A stretch of DNA of 64,000 bases from the NCBI RefSeq assembly GCF_000340435.2, contig NZ_CP011883.2, forward strand, positions 2,712,687-2,776,686, written 5' to 3'. Origin of the DNA: Mycobacterium haemophilum DSM 44634. GTDB taxonomy: Bacteria > Actinomycetota > Actinomycetes > Mycobacteriales > Mycobacteriaceae. The number at the start of each line of letters is the position of its first letter. Position 1 is the stretch's first letter. The translations under genes were made by a program, and so were the position numbers. Positions 50,971 to 59,941 of this stretch are shown piece after piece. Below the pieces are notes generated by a model. It made no database searches, was not told where the DNA came from, and saw nothing but the letters and a program-made list of their open reading frames with translations.

Positions 50971-52155
50971 CTATCCGACCCCGGTGCGTGGCACCACGCT
51001 GGGCCGCGACTGCACCACATGCGGACTCGCGCCACCGCGGCCCATCATCCCGCCGGGCATACCCCCGCCGCCCATACCCATCGGCATCGGCATCATCGGC
51101 ATACCGCCACCGGTAGGAGCCTCTGCCATCGCCGCAGGCATCGCCCCCAACCCCGACATCGCCGAACTCACCATCCGAGCCGGCATTGACCCCTGCCACG
51201 TCGGCGGCACCGACATCGCCCCCACCAACCGCGCCTGACCCAAACCCGCCGACATCCCCGAACCCAATCCCCCACCGACACCGCCCAGCGGCTTCATATC
51301 CGGCACAGCCGTGCCCGCGAACTTCGGCACATCGGCCCCTAAGCTCGCGGTAGAACCAGCCAACGCGGCTGTGCTCCCATTCGCCCCTTGCATCATCAGC
51401 GACATCAGCGGCGAAATCGCCATGCTGGCCGGATACGCGGCCACCTGGGCCACCGACGATAGCTGCGACAACGGCAGCTGGGCGACCAACGACTCCACCG
51501 TGGACACCGCGCCCGGCAACGCCGCGACCGCCGACTGCACCTGCGTGGTCAACCCAGTCCACGCCGCTAATCCCGCCGCTGACACGTCCGAGACCGCCTG
51601 CGACACCACCCCCGTCAACGCCGCCAAATTCAGCGGCGGCGCACTAAACGGCGTCAACGTCGATGCCACCGACGTCGCCCCCAGGAAATACGCCACCATC
51701 GCGGCCACATCCTGAGCCCACATCTCCACATACTGAAACTCCGTGGCCGCGATCGCTGGAGCGTTAATACCGAAGATGTTTGTCGCCAATAACGACGACA
51801 ACGCTGTCCGATTCGCCGTCACCGCCACCGGCGGCACCGTGGCCGCCAACGCCGACTCAAACGCCGTCGCCGCCGCTCGAGCCTGACTAGCCGCTAACTC
51901 TGCCTGTCCCGCCGCCGCGCTCAACCACCCCACGTACGGCGTCGCCGCCGCCGCCATCGACACCGATGCCGGACCCGCCCACTGCCCACTGGCCAACCCC
52001 GCAATCACCGAGGCGAATGACGACGCCGACGCCTGCAAATCCGATGCCAGCCCATCCCAGGCCGCCGCCGCCACAAACAACGGCCCCGAACCCGCCCCAG
52101 CAAAGATTCGCGCGGAGTTAATCTCGGGCGGCAACCATGAAAAATCCAGAGCCAT
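50971..52155 (-). CDS. PPE-family protein, PPE38-type
   Basis: A 394-aa PPE protein. The PPE domain spans about 1-180 ('MALDFSWLPPEINSARIFAG', 'GQWAGPASVSMAAAATPYVG', 'ATEFQYVEMWAQDVAAMVAY'). The C-terminal PPE-SVP region has 'LVGAMSVPPTWQG', followed by a Gly/Met-rich tail ('GMGGGGMPGGMMGRGGA') and 'VVQSRPSVVPRTGVG'. These match PPE38 (Rv2352c), which in M. tuberculosis is needed for ESX-5 secretion of many PE_PGRS and PPE-MPTR proteins. The ATG at 52155 is the family start. No partner PE gene is next to it. Confidence 0.9.
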   Translation of the reverse strand: MALDFSWLPPEINSARIFAGAGSGPLFVAAAAWDGLASDLQASASSFASVIAGLASGQWAGPASVSMAAAATPYVGWLSAAAGQAELAASQARAAATAFESALAATVPPVAVTANRTALSSLLATNIFGINAPAIAATEFQYVEMWAQDVAAMVAYFLGATSVASTLTPFSAPPLNLAALTGVVSQAVSDVSAAGLAAWTGLTTQVQSAVAALPGAVSTVESLVAQLPLSQLSSVAQVAAYPASMAISPLMSLMMQGANGSTAALAGSTASLGADVPKFAGTAVPDMKPLGGVGGGLGSGMSAGLGQARLVGAMSVPPTWQGSMPARMVSSAMSGLGAMPAAMAEAPTGGGMPMMPMPMGMGGGGMPGGMMGRGGASPHVVQSRPSVVPRTGVG

Positions 52156-52650
52156 CACAACCTCAATCCAACAAATCGTGGCGGCGTCTCCGACAACCAC
52201 TACTCACCCGACAACCACCCAGTTCTACCGCCGGATCGTAGGACAATCCCCCGTCAAAATCCCCGCTTTTACCAAACCTTTTTCCACCGTCCCGGTAACG
52301 CCAGGCCGCAGCTCGTATCACCGCCTTGACGGGCCCAGAGGACCCTTACGACCCCGCCAAACAAGGTGTCACGTCATTCAACAACAACAACGGATTCTGA
52401 CGGTGAGGCATACAGGCGATGAACGGCAGTTGACTTCGCGGATTTGAGCGTGGAAAGAGACGACCATCTGTGCGGTCAGCGGCGCATTACGCGACGCACC
52501 GGCTGGGTACCTCAGCAAAGTGCTTAGAAACGGTCCCAGAACGAGCTCAAGTCGAGCGATTTCCCGACCATTTGGCCCTCCGTCAACGGGTTATTCCCAG
52601 CCACCCGGCCACGCGTTACCCCCAACACGCCGACCGCACAACACCCCTGA
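52156..52650. other. Intergenic, nothing recognised
   Basis: Upstream region of the PPE38-type gene. No gene is supported and no promoter is recognisable by eye. The stretch is less GC-rich near 52200-52300. Confidence 0.4.
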
Positions 52651-52654
52651 AACA

Positions 52655-52860
52655 TGCCCCCAACACCGCCGTAAGGATGCCGCTGCCCGGCTGGAGCGCC
52701 ACCATCATCGTGTCGTCAATATGCGCCGCCATTTCCTGCACCAGGTATCAGGCGAGTTGGTCAAGACCCACGACCGGCTCGTCGTCGAAACCTCAACGTG
52801 GCGGGCATGCTGGCCGGGGCACCAATGCCCGCCGACGGGACGGTGCTGACCAACACCCTG
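52655..52860 (+). pseudogene. TnpB (IS605/IS607-type) relic
   Basis: One frame gives 'RRKDAAARLERHHHRVVNMR' and 'RHFLHQVSGELVKTHDRLVV'. After a frameshift at 'VVET' it gives 'LNVAGMLAG'. This is the RuvC-proximal segment of TnpB, which in intact proteins reads much like 'RxDFLHQ.SxxLVxxHD.LVIEDLNVxGM'. No TnpA or element ends are visible. The fragment has about 65 codons. Confidence 0.6.
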
Positions 52861-52906
52861 ATGTTGGTGAAACCAGCCCGGACTCAACCGAGTAGTTCGA
52901 CACGCT

Positions 52907-54286
52907 TTAGCTGCCCTTGAGCCGCACCGCGAGATAATCGGCAACACCTGCCATCGCGACCCGCTCCTGTGTCATGGCGTCACGCTCGCGCACGGTCACG
53001 GCATTGTCGTCAAGTGAGTCGAAGTCCACTGTCACACAGAACGGCGTACCAACCTCGTCTTGGCGCCGGTAGCGTCGCCCGATGGCGCCGGCGTCGTCGA
53101 ATTCGATGTTCCAGCATTTGCGCAATTCCGCGGCCAAGTCACGGGCTATGGGACTCAAATCGGCGTGCCGGGATAGCGGCAGCACAGCGGCCTTAATCGG
53201 CGCCAACCGCGGATCCAGTCGAAGCAGCGCACGTTTATCCGTCCCGCCCTTGGTGTTTGGGGCTTCATCCTCGGTGTAGGCATCAATCAAGAACGCCATG
53301 AACGATCGCGTCAGACCGGCCGCCGGCTCGATGACATACGGCGTGTACCGGGTATCGTTGACCTGATCGTAGAACGACAGATCAACGCCGGAATACTTTG
53401 CGTGCGTCGACAAGTCGAAGTCGGTTCGGTTGGCAACACCTTCCAATTCGCCCCAGGGGTTACCGACAAAGCCGAACTTGTACTCGATATCGACGGTGCG
53501 GTCGGAATAGTGCGACAACTTGTCCTTCGGGTGTTCGAACAGTCGCAGGTTCGCACGCTCGATGCCGAGTTCGACATACCACTGCATCCGCGTGTCGATC
53601 CAATACTGGTGCCAGTCCCTCGCGGTCGATGGCTCCACGAAAAACTCCATCTCCATCTGTTCGAACTCTCGGGTGCGGAAGATGAAGTTGCCCGGGGTGA
53701 TCTCGTTGCGAAAACTCTTGCCAATCTGCCCGATACCGAACGGCGGCTTGCGGCGAGCGGTCGTCACCACGTTGGCAAAGTTGATGAAGATGCCCTGCGC
53801 TGTCTCGGGCCGCAGATAGTGCAGCCCCTCCTCAGTCTCGATCGGTCCGAGATAAGTCTTGAGCATCATGTTGAACTCGCGCGGCTCTGTCCACTGGCCG
53901 GGCTCGCCGGTGTCTGGATCGCGGATATCGGCCAGGCCGTTGGGCGGCGGCTGCCCATGTTTGGCTTCGTAAGCCTCGATCAGATGGTCGGCACGGTAGC
54001 GCTTGTGGGTGATCAACGACTCCACCAGCGGGTCGTGGAAGACCTCGACGTGGCCGGACGCCACCCATACCTGCCGCGGCAGGATGATCGACGAATCGAT
54101 TCCCACCACATCGTCGCGGCCGGTCACCACCGAGCGCCACCACTGGCGCTTGATGTTCTCCTTGAGCTCTACACCTAGCGGACCGTAATCCCACGCCGAT
54201 TTTGTGCCACCGTAGATCTCGCCCGCAGGATAGACAAAGCCGCGCCGCTTGGCCAGGTTGACTACTGTGTCGATGACGGATGCCAC
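52907..54286 (-). CDS. glyS: Glycyl-tRNA synthetase
   Basis: A 459-aa class II alpha2-type enzyme that charges tRNA-Gly. It starts 'ASVIDTVVNLAKRRGFVYPA', has motif 2 'GKSFRNEITPGNFIFRTREF' and motif 3 'PAAGLTRSFMAFLIDAY', and a C-terminal anticodon-binding domain ('LPLSRHADLSPIARDLAAEL'). The GTG at 54286 sits 11 bases after AAAGGAG. A GTG at 54298 would overlap that ribosome site but gives the length usually annotated for Rv2357c. Confidence 0.95.
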   Translation of the reverse strand: MASVIDTVVNLAKRRGFVYPAGEIYGGTKSAWDYGPLGVELKENIKRQWWRSVVTGRDDVVGIDSSIILPRQVWVASGHVEVFHDPLVESLITHKRYRADHLIEAYEAKHGQPPPNGLADIRDPDTGEPGQWTEPREFNMMLKTYLGPIETEEGLHYLRPETAQGIFINFANVVTTARRKPPFGIGQIGKSFRNEITPGNFIFRTREFEQMEMEFFVEPSTARDWHQYWIDTRMQWYVELGIERANLRLFEHPKDKLSHYSDRTVDIEYKFGFVGNPWGELEGVANRTDFDLSTHAKYSGVDLSFYDQVNDTRYTPYVIEPAAGLTRSFMAFLIDAYTEDEAPNTKGGTDKRALLRLDPRLAPIKAAVLPLSRHADLSPIARDLAAELRKCWNIEFDDAGAIGRRYRRQDEVGTPFCVTVDFDSLDDNAVTVRERDAMTQERVAMAGVADYLAVRLKGS

Positions 54287-54381
54287 GAGGCAGGGCACTC
54301 CTTTTCTGATCAGGACGGTCGCGCAGCGGCGAACCGTGTGCGCAAAGCATCAGTCATGTTAGCGATCGCCGCCACCGTCTT

Positions 54382-54405
54382 TGACATGCGTCATCATGCA
54401 TGTGA
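54382..54405. promoter_or_regulatory. Inverted repeat upstream of smtB, candidate zinc operator
   Basis: TGACATGC (54382-54389) and GCATGTGA (54398-54405) form a near-perfect inverted repeat (7 of 8) in the gap between divergent glyS and smtB. It lies about 60 bp before the smtB start. ArsR/SmtB dimers bind such imperfect palindromes. The assignment is inferred from position. Confidence 0.5.
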
Positions 54406-54465
54406 CAGTGGGATTACCCTAACGAACTCGATACCAGGCACTGCTCGAAGGTGATGACCTAAAAT

Positions 54466-54918
54466 ATGGTGACGTCCCCGTCAACATCGACCACCGCTGA
54501 CCACCCATCCGCGACCGTGACCGCCGACTTAAGCTCAGGTTTAGTTGGGGGTCACGAGCACGGCGCTGATGGGATTTCGAGGCTAGCGGAGTACCCCGCG
54601 CCCCCACCGCGGGAGATTCTGGACGCGGCCGGAGAGTTGCTGCGCGCGCTGGCCGCACCCGTGCGCATCGCCATCGTGCTGCAACTGCGCGAATCGCAGC
54701 GGTGCGTTCACGAACTGGTCGACGCACTGGGCGTACCACAACCGCTGGTTAGCCAACACCTGAAGATCCTCAAGGCAGCGGAGGTAGTCGCCGGGGAGCG
54801 GTCCGGCCGCGAGGTGCTTTACCGGCTTGCTGACCACCACCTGGCGCACATCGTCGTCGATGCCGTCGCCCACGCTGGCGAGGATCCGCTCAGCGATGAG
54901 GAGGAGCGGCGCAGATGA
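54466..54918 (+). CDS. smtB: ArsR/SmtB-type zinc-sensing repressor
   Basis: A 150-aa protein with a disordered N-terminus (about 45 residues) and a winged-helix ArsR domain: 'AAPVRIAIVLQLRESQRCVH', 'LGVPQPLVSQHLKILKAAEV', and a C-terminal helix with 'DHHLAHIVVDAVAHAGED'. This helix carries the alpha-5 Asp/His/His zinc ligands. It is followed by furB after 49 bp, as in the Rv2358-Rv2359 operon, where SmtB releases DNA when zinc is plentiful so that FurB can be made. Confidence 0.9.
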   Translation: MVTSPSTSTTADHPSATVTADLSSGLVGGHEHGADGISRLAEYPAPPPREILDAAGELLRALAAPVRIAIVLQLRESQRCVHELVDALGVPQPLVSQHLKILKAAEVVAGERSGREVLYRLADHHLAHIVVDAVAHAGEDPLSDEEERRR

Positions 54919-54973
54919 CCCCCGCCAGCGACGATGCAGAGCGAAGCGATGAGGAGGAGCGGCGCAGATGACC
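54892..54973 (+). repeat. MIRU-type unit between smtB and furB
   Basis: The 29-bp stretch 54892-54920 (beginning AGCGATGAGGAGGAGCGG) recurs exactly at 54945-54973, a 53-bp step. The first copy contains the smtB stop and the second supplies GGAGGAG and the furB ATG. A CGACGATGCAGAGCGA segment lies between. This is the structure of mycobacterial interspersed repetitive units that couple adjacent genes. Confidence 0.75.
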
Positions 54974-55360
54974 GGAGCCAGCGTCCGTTCCACCCGACAA
55001 CGCGCGGCAATATCGACGCTGTTAGAGACGCTTGAGGACTTCCGCTCAGCCCAGGAGCTGCACGACGAGCTGCGCCGTCGCGGCGAGAATATCGGTTTGA
55101 CCACCGTCTACCGGACCCTGCAATCGATGGCAGCGGCGGGACTGGTCGACACGTTACGCACCGATACCGGAGAATCGGTCTACCGCAGGTGTTCCGAGCA
55201 CCATCACCACCATCTGGTGTGCCGAGGCTGCGGTTCCACCATCGAGGTCGGCGACCATGAAGTCGAGGCATGGGCGGCGGAAGTGGCCGCCAAGCATGGA
55301 TTCTCTGACGTCAGCCACACCATCGAGATCTTCGGCACCTGCGCAGAATGCCGGTCCTGA
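54968..55360 (+). CDS. furB: Zinc uptake regulator FurB (Zur)
   Basis: A 130-aa Fur-family repressor, the same length as Rv2359. The winged helix ('LETLEDFRSAQELHDELRRR', 'LTTVYRTLQSMAAAGLVDTL') precedes a metal domain with a His run and the first Cys pair ('CSEHHHHHLVCRGCG'). A second Cys pair lies at the C-terminus ('GTCAECRS'). It represses zinc uptake and ESX-3 genes when zinc-bound. It is co-transcribed with smtB. Confidence 0.94.
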   Translation: MTGASVRSTRQRAAISTLLETLEDFRSAQELHDELRRRGENIGLTTVYRTLQSMAAAGLVDTLRTDTGESVYRRCSEHHHHHLVCRGCGSTIEVGDHEVEAWAAEVAAKHGFSDVSHTIEIFGTCAECRS

Positions 55361-55381
55361 AACTGCCTCAAGGCGCCCAGC

Positions 55382-55810
55382 TCACGCCGTTAGCGCGCGG
55401 CGTATCTGGACACCCGCATCCAGTACCAGCAGGATCAACGTGCGCAGCGCGTCATCGGTCAAGCCGGCACCGGGAAAGTTGTATCTCAGCATCACGTCCG
55501 CGGTTTTGAGCCCGGGCTTTCCGGAGTTACGTTGCGCGGCCTGCCCGCTGACCTTCTCGACCAAGGTCACCGTGCCGAGATTGGTATCGCGTGCATACTT
55601 TGCCACCTGGTCACTGATCTTCTTGGTCACCGACAAATCCCACGCCAATATTTGAGTGAGTGACACCAAGTCGAGGTCGGAGACGATATTGACCACCCGC
55701 AACGAGGCGAACGTACCGTCAATTCGCACCGTAAGCGCGCCGTCAGGTTCCTCCTCGGCGGGTAACACGCCGCGAAGAACCAATGCGAGTCGCTCTTGCA
55801 ACGAGGGCAT
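55382..55810 (-). CDS. Conserved hypothetical protein (Rv2360c-like)
   Basis: A 142-aa protein starting 'MPSLQERLALVLRGVLPAEE', with alternating beta and helical segments ('SLRVVNIVSDLDLVSLTQIL') and a basic, hydrophobic C-terminus ('DALRTLILLVLDAGVQIRRA'). The ATG at 55810 overlaps the uppS stop (TAATG), so it is translationally coupled to uppS, and the length equals Rv2360c. No family function is known to me. Confidence 0.82.
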   Translation of the reverse strand: MPSLQERLALVLRGVLPAEEEPDGALTVRIDGTFASLRVVNIVSDLDLVSLTQILAWDLSVTKKISDQVAKYARDTNLGTVTLVEKVSGQAAQRNSGKPGLKTADVMLRYNFPGAGLTDDALRTLILLVLDAGVQIRRALTA

Positions 55811-56700
55811 TATGCGCTCCCGAAGCGTCGATTGCGTGACGCGTATTCCTCGCACGCCGCCCACAAGTCGCGGCGGTCATAGTCGGGCCACAACTTGTCC
55901 TGGAAGATGTATTCGGCATACGCCGCCTGCCACAGCATGAAATTGCTGGACCGCTGCTCCCCCGAGGTCCGCACGAAGAGATCGACATCGGGGATGTCTG
56001 GCCGCTGCAGGTGCCGTGTGATCGTGGACTCGGTGATCCGCTCCGGATTGAGCCGGCCCGCAGCTGCCAGACGAGCGATTTCTCTTGTGGCTTCTGCGAT
56101 CTCGGTGCGACCGCCGTAATTAACGCAGTAATTGATAGTGATGACGTCGTTGCCCGCCGTCATATGTTCCGCAATTGCCAATTCATTGATGACGCTGCGC
56201 CATAACCGCGGTCGTGACCCGACCCACCGGATCCGGACCCCGATCTCCTTGAGATTCTCCCGGCGCCGTCGCACTACATCACGGTTGAAACCCATCAGGA
56301 AACGGACCTCCTCGACGGACCGCTTCCAGTTCTCAGTAGAGAAGGCATAGAGACTGAGCCACTTGATCCCGAGTTCGATAGCGCCGCAGGCGACGTCGAT
56401 GACCACCGCTTCGCCCATCTTGTGACCCTCGGTGCGGTGCAGTCCGCGTTGGTTGGCCCAACGGCCATTGCCGTCCATCACGATGGCGACATGAGTCGGC
56501 AATTGGGCGGCCGGGATCCGTGGAGCGACGGCTTTCGACGTGTGCTGCGGCGGTCGCCTCGGCCCGCCGTCGGGTGATGGCGGCAGCGTCGGGAAGACAA
56601 CCGGCCACGTCGACTTGTCGGGAAAGGTCGGGTAGTCGTCGGGCGCGGCGGGCAGCTGCGGAAAATCCGTGGACTTTAGTTTGCGCTCGTTCCTAACCAC
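55810..56700 (-). CDS. uppS: Decaprenyl diphosphate synthase (UppS family)
   Basis: A 296-aa cis-prenyltransferase that extends farnesyl or omega,E,Z-farnesyl diphosphate to the C50 carrier for cell wall synthesis. It has the catalytic Asp motif 'HVAIVMDGNGRWANQRG', 'LYAFSTENWKRS', and the C-terminal 'DLFVRTSGEQRSSNFMLWQ' and 'YAEYIFQDKLWPDYDRRD'. About 75 extra residues at the N-terminus are typical for mycobacteria. The GTG at 56700 gives the length of Rv2361c; an ATG at 56709 is possible. It overlaps recO by a few bases. Confidence 0.93.
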   Translation of the reverse strand: MVRNERKLKSTDFPQLPAAPDDYPTFPDKSTWPVVFPTLPPSPDGGPRRPPQHTSKAVAPRIPAAQLPTHVAIVMDGNGRWANQRGLHRTEGHKMGEAVVIDVACGAIELGIKWLSLYAFSTENWKRSVEEVRFLMGFNRDVVRRRRENLKEIGVRIRWVGSRPRLWRSVINELAIAEHMTAGNDVITINYCVNYGGRTEIAEATREIARLAAAGRLNPERITESTITRHLQRPDIPDVDLFVRTSGEQRSSNFMLWQAAYAEYIFQDKLWPDYDRRDLWAACEEYASRNRRFGSA

Positions 56701-57517
56701 AGGCCCCATCCTGCCCGACCAGCCCTGCCTGCCTGACCAGCGCTGCGCGCCGCTCAGCGATGGAACGATCGACCTGGTACGACTGATGTGGTCGTTCCAC
56801 CAGCGGCAACGTTTTCAGCTGCCGTTCCAGATGCCACTGCAGGTGTGCGGCCACCAATCCGCTGACGTGGCTGCGGTGGGACTGCGGCGCCGCCTCGGCG
56901 GCTTCCCAATCGCCGTCGTGCAGCGCAGACATCAGTTCCAGCACACCCAGCGGCGGTGTCGTCGAACCGGCCGGACGGCAATGCGCGCAGACGCTGCCCC
57001 CAGCGGTGATGTGAAACGCCCGATGCGGACCGGGTGTGGCACAGCGGGCGCACTCGGTCAGCGCTGGAGCCCATCCGGCGATCCCCATGGCACGCAGCAG
57101 ATAAGCATCTAACAGCAGATCGCGAGGCCGGCTTCCGTCAGCCACCGCGCGCAGCGCGCTCACCGTGAGCCGATGCAGAGCCGGGGCGGGCGCCCGTTCT
57201 TCACCAGCGAGACGTTCGGCGGTTTCCAGCATCGCGCACCCGCAGGTGTAGCGGCCGTAGTCGTTGACGATGTCGGTGGCGAACGCATCAATCGAGACGA
57301 CCTGGGTGACGATATCGAGGTTGCGCCCGGGGTGCAGTTGCGCGTCGATATGCGCGAAGGGCTCCAGGCGGGCGCCGAATTTACTGCGAGTGCGACGCAC
57401 ACCTTTGGCCACCGCACGCACCAGCCCGTGATCGCGGGTCAACAAGGTGACGATCCGGTCGGCTTCGCCGAGCTTGTGCTGGCGCAGCACTACCGCCCGG
57501 TCCCGATACAGCCGCAT
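56693..57517 (-). CDS. recO: DNA repair protein RecO
   Basis: A 274-aa protein: N-terminal OB fold ('DRAVVLRQHKLGEADRIVTL'), helical middle, and a four-Cys zinc ribbon ('TECARCATPGPHRAF', 'GSVCAHCRPAG'). It loads RecA on SSB-coated DNA. The ATG at 57517 is the family start; a longer frame to 57613 overlaps amiA2 and is not believed. It corresponds to Rv2362c and is divergent from amiA2. Confidence 0.92.
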   Translation of the reverse strand: MRLYRDRAVVLRQHKLGEADRIVTLLTRDHGLVRAVAKGVRRTRSKFGARLEPFAHIDAQLHPGRNLDIVTQVVSIDAFATDIVNDYGRYTCGCAMLETAERLAGEERAPAPALHRLTVSALRAVADGSRPRDLLLDAYLLRAMGIAGWAPALTECARCATPGPHRAFHITAGGSVCAHCRPAGSTTPPLGVLELMSALHDGDWEAAEAAPQSHRSHVSGLVAAHLQWHLERQLKTLPLVERPHQSYQVDRSIAERRAALVRQAGLVGQDGACG

Positions 57518-57578
57518 CACAACAGTTTTGCACCCCACCGCGATATCGCGGGTATCCGCGCCGATAGTCTCGTAACCC

Positions 57579-59033
57579 GTGGTTGGCGCTTCTGGGTCCG
57601 CTTCTGGGCCCACCTCTGCATCCGGCGATCAGCGCCTGCCCACCCTCACCGACTTGCTTTACCAACTGGCCACGCATTCCGTGACTGCCCAAGAGTTGGT
57701 GCAACGTTCCCTGCAGGCCATCGAGGTCAGCCAGCCCACGTTGAACGCTTTCCGTGTGGTACTCACCGAGTCCGCGCGGGCCGACGCGGCTGCCGCAGAC
57801 CGGCGACGGGCCGCCGGCGACACGGCGCCGTTGCTCGGCATCCCGATCGCGATCAAGGATGACGTCGACGTGGCTGGAGTGCCAACCGCCTTCGGCACCG
57901 AAGGGCACGTGCGACCCGCCACCCATGACGCCGAAGTCGTTCGCCGTCTGAAGGCGGCCGGCGCGGTCATCGTCGGCAAAACCAACACCTGTGAACTGGG
58001 CCAATGGCCATTCACCAGCGGCCCCGGATTCGGCCATACCCGCAATCCCTGGTCGCGTCAGCACACACCAGGTGGATCGTCCGGCGGTAGTGCGGCCGCG
58101 GTGGCCGCGGGCCTGGTCACCGCCGCCATCGGCTCCGATGGCGCCGGCAGCGTCCGGATCCCCGCAGCATGGACGCACCTGGTGGGCATCAAACCGCAAC
58201 GCGGGCGCATCTCCACCTGGCCGTTGCCGGAGGCATTCAACGGCATCACGGTCAACGGCGTGCTAGCCCGCACGGTGGCCGATGCGGCGTTGGTGCTCGA
58301 CGCGGCGTCCGGCAACGTTGAGGGCGACCGGCACCAACCACGCCCGGTGACGGTATCCGACTACCTCGGCATCGCGCCTGGTCCGCTCAACATCGCGCTG
58401 TCAACCCGGTTCCCGTTCACCGGGTTTCGGGCCAAGTTGCACCCCGAGATCCTGGCCGCGACGCAGCTGGTGGCTAAGCAACTTGAGCTGCTTGGCCACA
58501 CCGTAGTAACCGGCAACCCGGACTACGGCCTGCGGCTGTCGTGGAACTTTCTTGCCCGGTCCACCTCCGGCCTGGTGGACTGGCAGGAACGGCTGGGCGA
58601 CGGCGTCGCCCTGGACCGTCGCACCGTGGCCAATCTGCGCACCGGCCATGTGCTCGGGGAGGCGGTTCTACGCAGCGCGCGCCGGCACGAAGCCGTCGAC
58701 CAGCGTCGCGTCGGTTCGATCTTCGACATCGTCGACGTCGTCCTGGCGCCAACTACCGCGCAGCCACCACCACTGGCACGCACCTTCGACCGGTTGGGCT
58801 CCTTTCGCACCGATCGCGCCATGATCGCCGCGTGCCCGGTGACGTGGCCGTGGAACGTGCTGGGCTGGCCGTCGATCAATGTGCCAGCAGGGTTCACCGC
58901 CGAGGGGTTGCCAATCGGTGTGCAGCTGATGGGACCAGCAAACAGCGAGGGCATGCTGATCTCGCTGGCCGCCGAACTGGAAGCCGTTTGCGGTTGGGCG
59001 ACCAAGCAGCCGCAGGCGTGGTGGGAGAGTTAA
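57579..59033 (+). CDS. amiA2: Amidase AmiA2
   Basis: A 484-aa amidase-signature enzyme, the same length as Rv2363. The triad is visible: Lys93 in 'IPIAIKDDVDVAGVP', the cis-Ser in 'HTPGGSSGGSAAAVAAGL', and the nucleophilic Ser in 'IGSDGAGSVRIPAAW'. It hydrolyses amides to acids and ammonia; the substrate is not known. The GTG start has no clear ribosome site, so the mRNA may be leaderless. It is convergent with era and overlaps its stop by a few bases. Confidence 0.93.
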   Translation: MVGASGSASGPTSASGDQRLPTLTDLLYQLATHSVTAQELVQRSLQAIEVSQPTLNAFRVVLTESARADAAAADRRRAAGDTAPLLGIPIAIKDDVDVAGVPTAFGTEGHVRPATHDAEVVRRLKAAGAVIVGKTNTCELGQWPFTSGPGFGHTRNPWSRQHTPGGSSGGSAAAVAAGLVTAAIGSDGAGSVRIPAAWTHLVGIKPQRGRISTWPLPEAFNGITVNGVLARTVADAALVLDAASGNVEGDRHQPRPVTVSDYLGIAPGPLNIALSTRFPFTGFRAKLHPEILAATQLVAKQLELLGHTVVTGNPDYGLRLSWNFLARSTSGLVDWQERLGDGVALDRRTVANLRTGHVLGEAVLRSARRHEAVDQRRVGSIFDIVDVVLAPTTAQPPPLARTFDRLGSFRTDRAMIAACPVTWPWNVLGWPSINVPAGFTAEGLPIGVQLMGPANSEGMLISLAAELEAVCGWATKQPQAWWES

Positions 59034-59932
59034 AATCCTAGTCGGCCAAGCTGTTTCGGGTCGCGCTGCCAGTTCTTGGCGACCTTGACATGCAAGTCGA
59101 GATAGATCTTGGTCCCCAGCAACTTCTCGATCTGGCCGCGGGCCGCGGTACCCACCTCCCGTAACCGGGCACCGCCCTTGCCGATGACGATTCCCTTCTG
59201 ACTTGGCCGCTCGACATAAAGCACAGCGTGCACGTCAATCAGGTCGTCACGGCCCGCCCGCGGGCTGACCTCGTCGATCACCACCGCCAGCGAATGTGGC
59301 AGCTCGTCGTGCACTCCTTCCAGCGCGGCCTCGCGGATCAGCTCTGCCATCAGAAGCTCTTCCGGCTCGTCGGTCAGTTCACCGTTGGGGTAATACGCCG
59401 GGCCCGACGGCAATGCCGCGGCCAGCACGTCGATCAGCACGTCGACCTGTTCACCCGTCACCGCCGACACCGGAACGATCTCGGCTGCGTCGGTAACGAG
59501 GTCGCTGACGGCGACCAGTTGTGCGGGCAGCCGGTCCTTGGGCACTTTGTCGAGCTTGGTGACGATAACGACGAGCGTCGTTTTCGGGGCGACCGACCGG
59601 ATCTGGTCGACAATCCAGCGATCTCCCGGACCGATTGCCTCGTCAGCCGGGATGCACAGTCCGATGACGTCCACCTCGGTATAGGTGTCGCGCACCAAGT
59701 CGTTGAGCCGCTTACCCAGCAACGTGCGCGGCCGGTGCAGGCCGGGAGTGTCCACCAGAACGATCTGGAAGTTGTCCTCCCTGTGCACGATCCCTCGAAT
59801 GGTGTGCCGGGTAGTCTGCGGCTTCATCGATGTGATCGCTACCTTGGCGCCGACCAGCGCGTTGGTGAGCGTCGACTTGCCAGTATTCGGCCGGCCGATC
59901 AAACATACGAAGCCCGAACGGAATTCAGCCAT
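59030..59932 (-). CDS. era: GTPase Era
   Basis: A 300-aa ribosome-assembly GTPase: G1 'GRPNTGKSTLTNALVG', G3 'VDTPGLHRPRT', G4 'TKLDKVPKDRL', and a C-terminal KH domain with 'IVIGKGGARLREVGTAAR'. It binds the 3' end of 16S rRNA. The length equals Rv2364c. It is part of the phoH-ybeY-corC-cdd-like-era operon, as is usual for Era next to YbeY. Confidence 0.96.
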   Translation of the reverse strand: MAEFRSGFVCLIGRPNTGKSTLTNALVGAKVAITSMKPQTTRHTIRGIVHREDNFQIVLVDTPGLHRPRTLLGKRLNDLVRDTYTEVDVIGLCIPADEAIGPGDRWIVDQIRSVAPKTTLVVIVTKLDKVPKDRLPAQLVAVSDLVTDAAEIVPVSAVTGEQVDVLIDVLAAALPSGPAYYPNGELTDEPEELLMAELIREAALEGVHDELPHSLAVVIDEVSPRAGRDDLIDVHAVLYVERPSQKGIVIGKGGARLREVGTAARGQIEKLLGTKIYLDLHVKVAKNWQRDPKQLGRLGF

Positions 59933-59941
59933 GATGAGCCG

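Noticed and set aside
50801..51562. Long Gly/Val/Asp-rich minus-strand frame of 253 residues
   Set aside because: It overlaps the PPE38-type gene in another frame, and its composition is that of a shadow of a GC-rich Ala/Gly gene.
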